DNA from: Branchiostoma belcheri
Lineage: Eukaryota; Chordata; Leptocardii; Amphioxiformes; Branchiostomatidae
Direction: 5' to 3'
DNA length: 64,000 nucleotides
NCBI RefSeq assembly: GCF_001625305.1
Contig: NW_017803235.1
Location: 331,393-395,392, forward strand
Positions 12,358 to 24,451 of the stretch are shown piece by piece. Under the pieces are notes generated by a model. That model was not told the origin of the DNA. It saw nothing but the letters and a program-made list of their open reading frames with translations, and ran no database searches. The position numbers and the translations under genes are program-made. Every line of letters begins with the position of its first letter. Position 1 is the first letter of the stretch.

Positions 12358-12392
<35 letters not shown>
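12170..12392 (+). repeat. Truncated copy of a dispersed repeat (family R1) with CA/GA tail
   Basis: 12170-12330 matches part of 45940-46245 in the same orientation and of 28100-28330 inverted. It runs into a (CA)n(GA)n microsatellite at about 12353-12392. The 28.1-kb copy also ends in a CA/TG run at the same side, so the microsatellite appears to belong to the repeat. Confidence 0.6.
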
Positions 12393-12393
<1 letters not shown>

Positions 12394-12704
12394 CCAAAAA
12401 CAATACATCCGTTTTGCATTGAGGCACAAAGGTGTCTGGCGTCTTAACGCCACTACTTTACGACCGCAAGAGCGAAATTCATGCCTATAGCATGTTGAGA
12501 CAGATTAGAAATCATGAATGCGGCCGTACCTTACAAGCTACAGGCATCAACATACTAAATATCATAAACATTTATCCACAGCTTCGAGAGTTATCCTGCA
12601 TACATGTTAACAAACAGACACGCAAAATATTGGGGAAGATAAGATTTGACTAATAAATGACATTCACTACATTTGGTTATACTACGCAATATTTATCATC
12701 CCTG

Positions 12705-13175
12705 TCACAGAATTTGCTTCTTTGAATTGTCACTTATTGTTGCCTCATCAAACAGAATTTTTTTTAGCTCGGTAACTTTTAACCACGTTAAAACGGCTAG
12801 ACGTCTGTGAACTTTTATTAATAAAGCATAAATTTGGTCGGAATTAACAAATTTGAAGCGTCTTTTAGCCAAAAAATCCAGACTTAGCATCTTTAACAAA
12901 ATGTATTGCATGGATGTGGCTGAATTGAATAAAACGAAGTAAATCGACAAAGAAATAGAATACAAAAGAGAACAAAACACACAACAGAAACAACGTGTAA
13001 AGTTATTGATGGCAAGGTAATAAGTTGACAACGTGAAGATCATACCATAAAGTGGTAAAAGTAGAACAATATGTAATTGAACAAACTTGCGGTTAGCTTT
13101 GACTGCATGTGTTAACAATTTGTATATAATAAAAAAGCATTTGGGAACCATTAGGATACAGTTTAGGAAAAACAC
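12705..13175 (-). CDS. Hypothetical hydrophobic protein, possibly a membrane-protein remnant
   Basis: A 156-residue ORF with at least two long hydrophobic segments (about residues 35-60 and 62-95) and a basic C-terminal third. I do not recognise the family. The arrangement is loosely like the last membrane segments of a receptor, but no diagnostic motif (NPxxY, DRY) is present. The base composition is AT-rich like the surrounding non-coding DNA, so a chance ORF is quite possible. Confidence 0.2.
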   Translation of the reverse strand: MFFLNCILMVPKCFFIIYKLLTHAVKANRKFVQLHIVLLLPLYGMIFTLSTYYLAINNFTRCFCCVFCSLLYSISLSIYFVLFNSATSMQYILLKMLSLDFLAKRRFKFVNSDQIYALLIKVHRRLAVLTWLKVTELKKILFDEATISDNSKKQIL

Positions 13176-13534
13176 TCAGAGGCCAAGTAATATTAAAAAG
13201 TTAAAATGCTTCAGTTTTTACTCTTTATATCTGTTTAATTTTATGCAAGGTAGGACATAACTAGTCATTGCCAATTTTTGTTTTAATTTCTTCCAAAATA
13301 TTTCAATGTTTCTTTGAATATTGAATGTTTTTAAAGCATAGAATTTTCTAGAAATAATACACATGGTCTTTTTTAAATACAAATTATTACCAGGACAATT
13401 TTAATGAAGACAAAGGTCCTGTGTGCCTGTTTTTGTGGCCTTTCAATAGGTCAGTTTTCATCCCATCTTTGTACGGAATTTGATGCAATCTTCATTGAAG
13501 CATAACAAATCATAATATTTTTGGGGCGGATTAC
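13176..13534. other. 3' flank of the LRR-Ig receptor gene
   Basis: AT-rich sequence downstream of the minus-strand gene, presumably 3' UTR and intergenic. No further coding sequence seen. Confidence 0.35.
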
Positions 13535-16500
13535 TCACTGGCTAATTCCACCAGTAGGAGGCGGTTCATAGCTGTTTGTCTCTGGGTACTCTGTGGTGTT
13601 GTTTATTGCCTCCCTACGCTCATAATGGCAGTATGCAGCTGCCGGGGACCGGCCAGCACCAGTCGCAGGGGAGGGGCAGATGTAACTGTTTCCCCGGCTT
13701 GTGTCGGGCAGAATGCGGTGGGTTTCATCATAGACGGCGGACGGAGTGTCCGTCTCACTTCTGCTCGGGGCAGCAGGGTCATAGCTACCGGCCATAGGAG
13801 ACGCTACAGAGTTACAGACCGTCGCAATAGTGTCATGCTGGCCATAAGTGTTAGACAGGGTACGGTCTGTGTTAGCGGCAGGGGAGTTGTAGCAATGTGC
13901 CTTACGGGAACGCTTAGCGGCGCTGGCATTCTGCTTGTGCTGGTATGCAGAGGACAGGGTGGCACCCGGGTTGGGTAGGATAGATGGATGCTGATAGCAG
14001 GTTTTGCCTGACTTATCGCCGCCGTTTTGACCATAGCCATATGTGTTAGACAGGGCACTCTCTGTGTTAGTGGCAGGGGAGTTGTAGCAACGTGCCTTAC
14101 GGGAACGCTTAGCGGCGCTGGCATTCTGCTGGTAGGCAGAGGACAGGGTAGCACCTGGTTTGGGGAGAATGATTGGGTGCTGGTAGCAGGTTTTGCTTGA
14201 CTCATCACTGCCGTTTTGACCATAGCCAGGTACGACTGCCCCTTCCCTGTTTGGTGTCTGACGGGGACGCTCGGCGCTGTACGGGCGGGACGGCACGGGG
14301 TGTGTCTGCGCGCGGGGGCGGCCTGGGTACGCTGCGCAAAGCTTTGCCTGTCCGTACGGAACGGCTTCTGACTGAGAAGAACCGGCCCTGCGCAAGTCAG
14401 GGTGGTCTTGGAAACCACCTTCAGCGTAAGGGCTGATGACTGATTCTGACTCATTCAAGCTGTCGTGATCCTCGAAACGACCTTCAGCGTACGGACTGAT
14501 TACTGGATCATCCAGGTGGCCAACTGAAAGACCATCGTCATTGTGGGCCGGGGGTGAACCTGTGCCGTTATCTGGAGCTTTGCGCCCGATCCTGTTCTTG
14601 ATACAACTGACACAGAACAAAACCCCGGGCCCCACCGCAACAGCCGGTAACCAGATAATAGATGACAACACTATGTTCCATGTGCAGATGCCCCCTTCAT
14701 AAGCATTATCAGTTTTACTGATGGTCAGTGGTGTAGTGCTGATGCCGATGGGCACCGGTGGTGTGCTCATGGTGGTTGAGAATGGTGTCGTGTTGATGAG
14801 TGAGGGTTCTGTTGCCTGGAGTGTTGTGATGCCAGAGTATGTGCCTTCACTTGTCATGAAAATAACAGTGTCGGACCCAGTTTCTGTAGAAACCGCACAA
14901 GTGGTGTTCCCAAAGGCCAAGGGCCCGGTAGTCTCAAGCCAAAGGGTGAAGCTGGACCTCGCCATGTAGTTAGAACACAGGCTGTGATTTCCTGAGTCTC
15001 CCATCAGGTTATCTGCTGGCCCCTTACATTTCACCCAGCCCTCAGCCTTTAGGTCGGTCACCACTCTTACGGTTAGATTGCCTGTCGGCAGAGTAGCGTG
15101 TGTTGTCGTGTTTGCGTCGTACGTTATGTCGTGTGTGTGTTGTGAGTCATTAGGGAAGGTCCAAGACACTTGGGGCAACTGCTCCCAATACACCCTGCCC
15201 ACCACCGTGTACTTGTATCCAGGGTTGTGTTCGGCCTTCATAATCTCCACCATTGGTGGCGGGCAGGGCAGGGTGTGACTGGGAGAGACTGGCGCGGGGA
15301 GGTTCCGCATCAGCGCCGAGGCGGGGCAGCTGTGGGTTCCCGGGGGCAAATTTAGTAAACGCATGAAGCGCTGCTTGAACTTTATGTAGCCCCCCTCGTA
15401 GTCGTAAAGCCAATCATTCGCACACGTGCAGCGCGGCTGGTTAGACATGTGGATTCTCCGGGTAAATGGCAATGCCCTGCCTTCCGACAAAGTAACTGCA
15501 ATACCATTATCACGGGCTATGATATTGTCTGGAAAGGACGATTTGAACCAACCGCCAGAAAGGAAGGTCAGCCTGTTTGCTGCAAGATTTAGGGTAGTCA
15601 ATTCCGTGTTTGAGTAGAACGCGCCGGCAGCAATGTGGGAGATTCTGTTACCCTGCAGGTTCAGGGAAACCAGCCTCTCAAGCCCGTGGAACATCTCCAC
15701 GCCGATCGACCGAAGTTTGTTCTCAACGGCGCGGACATATACTACGGACTTGATCGTCTGGAAGGTCCCCGGGGCTACGTTAGCGATAAGATTGGCACTT
15801 ACGTCAACCCACCGCGGCTGCAACCCCCGGAAAGCGTCAGGCGATATCGTCAGGATTTGGTTGTCCACAAGGATGATGTTTGACAACCTGGGCAACCCAT
15901 CAAGGCAGCCACCCTGCATCAGAACCATTTGTTATACATTATGAAAACGATTGATCGGTATGTCAGCCTTTTAAGCTTTAGTACGTTTTCTCTATCACCT
16001 CATTGCTAAAAAAACTGGATCCACGAATCTAGTGATGATTTCACATACAATGCCTTGGCCTTTGATGATTGGTTGTCCCCATATTTCGCTTAGATTTGAC
16101 CAACCAATGCACCTTCTTAAATTCTGAAGAAATGTTCAATACAGACGGATAAATATGTGCGGGCCCAGTCTTTTTTAGCAGAAAAGCGACTAAGACACCG
16201 TAAACAAGTTTAAGTAAAAGGCTGTGACATCCAAGCTATGAAAAATAAGCGACAAGCAATGTTCAACTTGACAATACAAATCGCTGAAGAGTATACTATG
16301 GAATGCATGATTTTTCTATCCCACCTCCAGATGTGTCAGGCTGTTCTCCAACAGCAGCAGATACTCGAGGCTCTCCATCCCAGCAAACGTGCCGTTCTTC
16401 AGAGTCTGGACATTGCTCCGCCAGATGACCAGGGTAGATACCTGTGGCAACTTAGCAAACGCCCCTACCTCTATTGTCGTTAGGTTACATCCCACAAACC

Positions 16501-16921
16501 ACAGCCTGCATTCTTCACCACATGGGATCTGAGACAGGATCTCTGCTTTGTCAGGGCCAAGCTTACCGACCTTGTTCTCAACGATCATGATGTCGGTTAT
16601 GGATTGTGGAGGGGAACCCCCCTGGGTGGGCCTTGTTTCGTTTGAGCAGACCTGACAAGACTGAAAAGCCTGGCCCAAAGGGACGGTATCAAAGGGACCT
16701 TTGTAGCTGTAAGCCTCAAACGGGTTCTCGTTCCACTTGTACCGGTACACTCCAATGTCATACCGGTACTCACGACCATCACTACCGCTGTCACCTACAC
16801 CACACTTCGCCACGGGCACTTCACGGCAGCTCTGCCAGCTACCGGCGTCTACCCGCGAGACTAGTAGCTGCATAAGCAGCAAGAACGAGACTTTTACCAT
16901 AAGCTTCATCGCCATAACCAT
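13535..16921 (-). CDS. LRR-Ig transmembrane receptor with tyrosine-rich tail (two exons)
   Basis: Join 16921-16325 and 15913-13535 (minus). The donor GTGGGA follows CTGGAG, the acceptor is ATGCAG, and the phase is 0. The product is about 991 residues. Order: signal peptide (1-26), a Cys-containing N-terminal region, about seven or eight leucine-rich repeats (roughly 110-345), an LRRCT cap (RCTCANDWL onward, about 358-397), an Ig-like region (Cys near 416 and 495, with a Trp between), a Thr-rich stalk, one membrane span (about 611-637) and a 350-residue cytoplasmic tail. The tail is Tyr/Pro/Ser-rich: ISPYAEG occurs twice, there are SSAYQ and SNTYG phrases, VYDETH, and a tandem copy of about 63 residues (762-824 and 826-890). 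It is probably a cell-surface recognition receptor of the kind expanded in amphioxus. The ligand is unknown, and the tail suggests tyrosine-based signalling (inference). No break is seen in the reading frame. Confidence 0.85.
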
Positions 16922-17640
16922 TAATACAACAGAAGATTATATTGCAATATCTCCCTTACCTTTTGGTGCTACAAAGTGTTTGCACACACCTGTAGGTTAG
17001 CCTGGACAGCACAAACCGCAGCTCTGTTCTCTGCCGTGGCGCCGGAGCGCTCTAGCTAACCCGGCCCAAATTCACAGCTTGTCTCGGGTTTTGATTGATT
17101 AAGTCTTCGTTATGCCAGGGACAAACGTTGACCAATCAGCACGTCCCAAACGGCGGCGGCGTAAAATAATGAAAGCATTCCCAGGAAAGAAAAATTCACG
17201 AGCTGGTTGCTTTACAAAATGTTACTTGACAGTATTGAAATGATAAAAGCATTCTCAGGGAAGTATTGACGAGCCACGTTTTTTTTTTACCAGACTGCTT
17301 AACGGCTACGAAATAACAGAAGAACAGAAGCATTCTCATGTAAATAGCCGTAAGGCGCATGATCTACCACATATTGCTTACAACAGTCTATATGAAAGAA
17401 AACAAAATTGTTATGAAGACAAGGGTTTGGTGAAAATTCTCCTTTTTATTGTAGCTACACTGTTAGGAAATGACACTGCTTTCAGAGCTGCATGTTAAAG
17501 TGTAAAAATAAAGTAAAATAAGACATGGATTCCTAATTTTATTCATTATCTGATATATAATTTAAAAACATTGCATCAGGCACCTTTTCTTGTGGGGTTG
17601 TACGTACGAATTTGATTGAGACTAATATCGACTTTGCTGG
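16922..17640. other. Upstream region of the LRR-Ig receptor gene
   Basis: Probable promoter and 5' UTR of the minus-strand gene. No specific element could be assigned. Confidence 0.3.
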
Positions 17641-17644
17641 TTAA

Positions 17645-18229
17645 AGCCTCGGTCACAACCCGCCGTACGTGCTTCTGCGTGCTGTCTACGTGCAAAAACG
17701 TGGGCAAACGTCGGGGATCCGTAAAGCGACGGTCACAACCCGCCGTACGTGCTTCTGCGTGCTGTCTACGTGCAAAAACGTGGGCAAACGTACGTTGTTA
17801 GTACGTACGGAATGCTACGGATTTGGGAGCACGCAGACACGCCGTAGAACTTTAAGTGCGTGAAAAACTTTTTCTGCGTGCATTATGCGGATTCACCACC
17901 CGTACGTGCGAATACCCGCGATGCGCGTGCCCCGTTCGTACCGTATGTAGGAAGCACGTGTGAGTACGGCCTCCTTACCGTAAAGTTGTAATCGCACAGA
18001 GATCGTACGTTGTAAGCACGTACAACTCACCACTTGCGCAACAAACGATGCATGCAACCGCTCACGGCCAGACGTGGCGTGCAGACCACACTCTTACACC
18101 TTGCGCAACCGTGCGAGCGTCGTGCGTTGACGCCACTCCTTCTCCACGTTTTCAGAAAAACGTAGTAGACGTGGCCTCCCAAGAAAACGTACGCACAAAA
18201 AGCACGAACGGTGGGTTGTGACCGGGGCT
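17645..18229. mobile_element. CGTACG-rich TTAA-type MITE, copy 1
   Basis: Left end AGCCTCGGTCACAACCCGCC follows TTAA (17641-17644). The right end GGGTTGTGACCGGGGCT is followed by TCAA, a one-base variant of TTAA. The body is rich in CGTACG and CACGT words. A 61-bp stretch is repeated with an 80-bp period (17651 and 17731), duplicating the left subterminal region. No transposase. Confidence 0.6.
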
Positions 18230-18397
18230 TCAAGAATCATAACACTATTGATTGATGGCATGATGGCTTTTGTGCATCAGAAAAACCAAAATGAACCAAA
18301 AAACACACTTGGAAAAAAAATGAAGAAAACGATATTTGATATCGTTTTTTTTGCGTGACCCCCCTTTTTATATAACGCCCTGCGGAGATTAACTTAA

Positions 18398-19177
18398 GCC
18401 TCGGTCACAACCCGTCGTACATGCTTTTGGTTCGTACATTTTTGGGAGGATACGTTTTTTTTCTGGAAACGCGGGGAAGGAGTGGAGTCGACGCACGTCA
18501 CTCGCACAGTTGCGCACGGTTGCGCAAGGTGTAAGAGTGTGGCGTAGCGGCAGAGTGCGCGACTCGGAAAATAGAGGTTCCGGGTTCGAGTCCTGACATC
18601 TTGTGCCCTTGGTAAAGGCACGTTAGGCGACTTTCCTCACTTAACTCAGGTGAAAATGAATACTGTCCTGTCATGTATTTGTCCCCTGTGTTGGTGGCGG
18701 CATTAATATAAGTTGACAAACTTGAGTGTGCCGTCACCACGTCTGGTGATTACATTTTGGAATGAATAAATAAATAAAAGGTGTAAGAGTGGGGTCTGCA
18801 CGCCACGTCTGACCGTGAGCGGTTGCGTGCATCGTACGTTGCGAGTGGTAAGTTACACAACTTACTTACAAGTGGTAAGAGAGTTGTACGTGCTTACGAT
18901 CTCTGTGCGATTGCAACTTTACCGTAAGAAGGTCGTACTCACATGTTCGTCTGACGTACGGTATGTATGGGGCAAGCGCGTGGTGGTGAATCCGCAGACC
19001 GAACGTAGAAAACGTTTTACATGCACTTCAGGTTCTACGGCGTGTCTGCGTGCTCCCAAGTCCGTAGGATTCCGTACGGAGGTGGTACTCACCACGCACG
19101 GGTGCCCTACGTTTGCCCACGTCTTTGCACGTAGACAGCACGCAGAAGCACGTACTGTGGGTGGGACCTAGTAGGCT
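18398..19177. mobile_element. CGTACG-rich TTAA-type MITE, copy 2, split by a SINE
   Basis: Left end GCCTCGGTCACAACCCGTCG follows TTAA (18394-18397) and the right end GTAGGCT precedes TTAA (19178-19181). The interior matches copy 1 in inverted order (for example the ACGCCACGTCTG and GAGCGGTTGCGTGCAT phrases). A SINE occupies 18540-18778. Confidence 0.6.
18540..18778 (+). mobile_element. tRNA-derived SINE with 13-bp target-site duplication
   Basis: AGGTGTAAGAGTG occurs at 18527-18539 and again at 18779-18791, exactly bracketing the element. It has an A-box-like TGGCGTAGCGGCAGAG, a clean B box GGTTCGAGTCC, a short body, and an AAAT tail (18763-18778). The clean duplication and intact B box mark a relatively recent insertion. 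Confidence 0.85.
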
Positions 19178-19181
19178 TTAA

Positions 19182-20029
19182 CTGCAGCCGGATTACCTGA
19201 ACGCAGTTAAGTAGTATAATTTATAAACGAACATGAAAGACTTCACGATACATTCTAAAATCATATATCTTTTGTGACACACAATACAGTTTATTCCTTG
19301 TTACATCTTATATACGACTTTGGCGTGAAAAACCTAAATGTGGGGTCGTGTGGTGTAATAGCAGAGTGCTCGACTCTGAACCAAGAGGTCCCGGGTTCTA
19401 GTCCTGACATGCCACCGATCTTGCGCCTATTGCTGTTCACCTTTTTTTTTCCCGCTTGTTCAATTGATTTCAATACGTTAGATCCTATAGATAAATTCAA
19501 CTACATTTTCAGGGGAGATTACCAATACTTTGTTCAAAGTGTTCAAACAGGAAAATACATATGTTTCGATCTTAGAGACCACATGTTAGAGAATAGTTAA
19601 ACCTTTATTGTTACAGCATACATATACTCTGTACATAAGATGACGTTATCCACGCATGTATTTAGCTTCGCTTGACCTTTTGTTATTATATAAGTTGTAG
19701 AAGACCATACAAAAGCCCCTGTACTTTTTTGTTGTGTCAATAAAGAATCTATAATTAGAACAAAACGAGTCTGTACGTAGATCCAGAAAAGCTACAAGAG
19801 GGTCCAATCCAACAACATTTTCCCCTAGCTCAAATGCTACATTGTACTGGAGCTATTGTATATGCATGAAGCACTCACGGCATACTGTAAACGAGAAAAT
19901 TCCGGAGTGCTTTGAGCGGGAGTTACATGTAAAATACCATATCCACTCTCCAGACAATTAAATTGTTGACGTTTTCACGTAGAGACCAGTAATACTTAGT
20001 ACCAGGTAAACCGAGTGCGGTCCAAGATG
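19182..20029 (+). mobile_element. SINE head fragment in otherwise unassigned DNA
   Basis: At about 19341-19440 a tRNA-like head (GGTGTAATAGCAGAGTGCTC, then GGGTTCTAGTCC) matches the 18540 SINE. The copy then breaks off at a T-run without the usual body. The rest of the interval holds nothing recognised. Confidence 0.45.
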
Positions 20030-20219
20030 GTGGTTACTCCGTCAGGCGTTTCAGTAGAGACCGCGTCATCTGCAAGTGCATCTGCCCGGCGAAAATCAAA
20101 ATGTCCGGCAGGACTACAGAAGCGGCCCATGACGGGCCACTTCCTTTCTGTCTGCTCACAAGTGCTGCAGAAATTCAAGACAGCAACCACAGCTATTGTA
20201 CGCATGGTATGGTTCGCAG
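20030..20219 (+). CDS. Candidate first exon, unknown gene
   Basis: ATG at 20030 in the context CAAGATGG opens a 63-residue frame, Ser/Ala/Lys-rich at first (SASASARRK) and ending MVWFAG. It ends at a good donor, CAG followed by GTAAAT (20220). It is more GC-rich than its surroundings. No family was recognised and no matching downstream exon was found. The opposite strand also carries a 69-residue ORF over the same bases, so the strand is uncertain. Confidence 0.3.
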
Positions 20220-20452
20220 GTAAATCAAATAGAATTTTAATTTTCTATCATCAAGACTTAATTTGTAATGAAATACGAAAATTGTTTCTGAAATTAATGA
20301 ATTCAAAGAACATCTTTTAATTGCATTACATTTTGGTACGTTCCTACGTGACTGAATAGTAAATCCGGTCTAAAATGATTGGGCCCCGAAAAAGTAAATT
20401 TATGTTGATCATAAATTCCCTTTTAACGATTTTAACTGATACCAAAAAAAGA

Positions 20453-20618
20453 TCAAAGCTTGTTTGTGTATCTGAGCCGATGTCGGACGCACACATTTTT
20501 GTCCTGAGTACTTCGGTCAGCCACTGTCGGTTTTTGTTCTGGTTTGGTCCATTTAGATCTCCACGTTTAAATTCTTGGAATTCCGGAAGGCCATTGACTA
20601 GCGTAAACACTGTGCCTA
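20453..20618 (-). CDS. Candidate internal exon, unknown gene
   Basis: On the minus strand an acceptor-like TTCTTTTAG is followed by about 55 residues of balanced composition (VNGLPEFQEF, NRQWLTEVLR, TKMCASDIGSDTQTSFDLF). A GTATCA donor lies near 20453. The frame stays open through 20718-20344. I do not recognise the family. The composition is more protein-like than the AT-rich ORFs nearby. It could be an orphan exon or a pseudogene piece. Confidence 0.3.
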
Positions 20619-20718
20619 AAAGAAGACACGTTAAAGCATTGTAATTGTCATCAGTGGACAGTTCATCAAGTTGATCTTTATTCAATGCTATATTATGTAA
20701 TGTAATGTAAAATAGCAA

Positions 20719-22380
20719 TACGTAATGTAGGGACCTAAAGTAGTATTCCTCAAAATTATGTCATAACTACTTTCCGCCCACCTCCCACCACCTGAGCAGC
20801 ATCATGGACTATTCTCTCGTTAGGGACTGTACAGTATTTAACGGGGGAGGGCAGCTGCCCTGACCTTGGGATCTAGCGAAAAATGAGAAGGTCCTCCCGC
20901 CCATCGGCTCCGAAAATGTTTACATCGCCTCCCCCTTGCTTAGAAATTACTTGGCCCTTCCCTCAATATCAAAAATGACAAAAAAGTCATTATGATCGCT
21001 TCTTTGAACTGTCATTGGGATCGTTTTGTTACATGATTTCGGAGCACTCCTCATATTCAGCGGAAAGAAGACGGGACAATTGAATGGTCCGGAGCCGTAC
21101 TTTGTAAAACTTGTTTTAGTAGTAGTCATTGTCATCATAAGTTACTGACGGAGATCCTCAGAGTAAGATATTAAGTTTAGAATTGCCATATCATTTTTGA
21201 AAGGTAATAGATGGACCCGATTTCTGTGGAATACTAGCATCAGACTCCTTTTCAGGCTGAATGAATATTCAATTCATTTTTTTGATCCAGGCAAAGTGCC
21301 CATGTCAATACATAAATTAAAAATTCAGGTACACAAAGATAAGGCTAAATACATAATACAGTTATGTACAGTAAACGCAAATACAACGGAGACGAAATCT
21401 AATGTGAGAACTGTTCAAATTATACTAGATTGACATAGTTCTTCCAAAAGTTGCTGATGAGGGAGACTAAAACAGAATCAATTACTAGTTTTATGAAACC
21501 ATTGTTTGAGCTGAGAATTCGTGAGACAAAAAAGTGAGTTAATATTCTCCTTCGGGCTTCAAAAGTGTCAACTGCAGCTTTTACAAACATATGACTAGCA
21601 CTTTCTTATTTACCGTAATCAAACAAAATTCTAAAAGCATTGTTGTATGCTACTCGTAGTTTATGAATTGTACCCAGTTTGTATTGTGACCACAGTTGAG
21701 CACAGTACATTGAAGAGCAATAGGCAATTAACAAAGTGGGCTTAACTTCAGCAGATGCAAACTTAAATTTTCGAACAAAAGAGTTTGATGTCGTATAAAA
21801 TGGGTTATATGGTTTAGGGGTTATATGGTTACCAAGTAGGTACTAAGAAAAAGTTGAAACATAGTGTAAGTTTGCACCGTAGAATCTAAATGAAGGTAGC
21901 GCACCTATCAATCGGAATTTAACACATGGAGAGTACATGCATTTGCTTTTCTCATCTCTAAAGAGAATTAAGTTATCCGCACCAAAATTTTCGCTAGTCG
22001 AGATGATCCCCTTTACAGATAAACAAATAATATAACACATAGAAGTAATCCGCTTAAAAGGCATGTAGCTGGCCAGGGGAGTTGGCTAAGTTTAAACTTG
22101 AAGTTTAAATTAAGATATTGATTTGCCCTGATTTCATTCATCAAAAGGTCCAGTTCACTATGTACTGAGTACTCTAGTTAAGGCTGTCCTGACCTTTCAG
22201 TTCACCTCACAGTTCAGAGAGTGAATAAGCGGTACGTCGTTGGGAAGATTGAGATGATCTTCCCGACACCGTGCCATTCACTCACTCGCTCACTCCATCA
22301 CTCAATCCTCTTGCACGGAGTGCATGCCACCTGGTGGTGAAAAGGCGGAATTACCGTGGACTTTCACAGTAACTACGTTT
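20719..22380. other. Unassigned stretch
   Basis: No supported gene or repeat family. Confidence 0.3.
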
Positions 22381-22839
22381 TTGTGACATGGTCTGACCGT
22401 GCGTTACGATGGCGGTGTGCAAGCCTGTCGCGACATCCCACAGGACTTTCCCATCCCCTCAGTAAGGAGTAAGGGGGGCGGGGAAACTCCTGTTGGGTGT
22501 CGCGGTCGGTCCGCAGCAGCGGATGAGGTCGCCGTTAACGGGAAATGTAACATCCTCGTCTCGAAATTTACACTAAGAGATACGTAGTAACCACTCTCGT
22601 TACACTTGTAGGTGAATGTATATTACGTCTAGATGTATGACGAGGCTGGGAACTAAGTGTCTATGTTTAGAGGACCAGGACAGAATTGTCACGTGAATTT
22701 CAAGTAGCAGTACACAGTATTAATATGCGACCAACATGGTCTATTTTGCTACCCCCCTCCCCAGCGGCTTAGAACTGCAGGGCCATTTATTTAATAATAT
22801 TCAAAAGAGGATAGGTCAAGAATCGGTTGACGGATCATG

Positions 22840-23345
22840 ATGCTTTTAGGTATGTAGGTAGCTTAAGTCATGCCTGACACAGTCAATTATGCAAATATGG
22901 ATGTTATTTGCATCATTTATGGGGAATTTATATAAATCAGTTGCATTACATGATAGGACTATTTCAATCTTGTGGAATATGTAATTGATAACGAGAAAAA
23001 CACAGGCAGATATTGATTATGTAAATTAAGACTTCATTTGCATAATTGATGAGTAAATGTAACAGTTGCCTGGAATTTTATACTTTGAAAGTTAAGTGAA
23101 GGTGAACATCATTTAACATAACTTATTCAAGTAAGGACATTATTTGCATAATTTATGAGGAAATGTTAGAATTGCATTCTTTGTTAAGATAAGACTGTCG
23201 TTTGGTGGAGAATTAATCAACTGATAAATTTACGGAAACAAGGATCCATATTCGTATAATTAGGGGGGGAAATCTATACTTTTTCGGTCAAAAAAATTAA
23301 CATCATTTGGCGAAGGTATGAGATCGTGGAACTCTAGTTTCTGTG
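22840..23345 (-). repeat. Dispersed repeat R1, AT-rich half
   Basis: It has the same series of ATTTGCATAATT-type phrases as 28450-28830 and as the inverted 45540-45930, and shares the edge phrase GGTATGAGATC followed by GGAACTCTAGTTT at about 23320-23341. Confidence 0.5.
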
Positions 23346-24451
23346 ATAACGCAATGTAGCTAAGTACAACATTCTGATCCAGTCGAAATTTTGTAGTGAC
23401 AGTTCATATACCCACTTGTTTGTTAACTAGGATATGGGTGGCTGATCAGACTCTGGGATGTCACCAAATGTGCAAGACCTGTACCTGTTGACCTCTTTTA
23501 TGAGTAAACTATCTTGCAAAATGATGTACTAGGGCTGTGGTACCCATCAAAGAGACCAAGTGGATACGACCACCTGTTAGTCTTGTTGTGAGTGTCCTGC
23601 CAGTCCTGACACCGTGGTACAAGTCAGGTGCCCATGCTGAATTCGACCACGGTGTCGGCGCGGGCAGAGTGCCCATGCCACAGTTCACTTGAAATGGTCC
23701 AAACAGTCAAATCTGAACTCCCTGTACACAGTACCGTGGATGGCGCAAGGAGGGATGGCCGCTGGACTTTCGTGAGACCCGAGTCTTTTTCTAATGGTCT
23801 AAGTGTCACACTCGTGGTGTACAAACCTTGAGCGAGATGCCGGTACATCGCCGTAAATTGCTAAACCGCAGTAGGATGACGTGAACGGGAAATGGACTTT
23901 TACACAGACTAAGCGGAACGCAGTTTCCCTTCTCGTCTAACTTGTAGATGAAGAGTCCATCTACGGTGTGACGAGTCGGGGAACTACGTCCCTAATTTCG
24001 GAGGACCAGAACTGAGTGATGGCCGTCTGAATCGCCATGAGGGCATCATGAAAATTCACACCAAGTAGCAGTAAACAGTATTTAGTACGTACCGCCCACG
24101 ACGCCCCAGATGATAGACGTGGACGGGCAAAATACGGACATTTTGTATGACTGTGTAGAAAGTCTGTGAGCACAAGCCATGTTTAGATTACCCGTCTAAA
24201 GGCATTTTGAAGACTCACACGAAGTAGCAGTACACAGTACTTGATATATAGAAGGTAGTACGTATACTTACTGTTCAGGACATCACAGACAGTAGAAGTG
24301 GATGGATGTTTTTTTTTTTTTAAGACTGGGTAGAAAGTCCCATGTTAGCCTAGGCCAGGTACTAGGTATAGATTGTGTTAGGTAGAAATGCGCCAGGTTA
24401 CACAACTGGTTTTTCTAGTGAGTCGGCTCCAGTTCATGACTAAGTTTTCAG

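Noticed and set aside
13804..14454. 216-codon minus-strand ORF in another frame of the LRR gene tail
   Set aside because: It overlaps the real tail frame and exists because of the repeated GC-rich coding sequence.
18540..18600. tRNA gene at the SINE head
   Set aside because: Bracketed by a target-site duplication and followed by a SINE body and AAAT tail.
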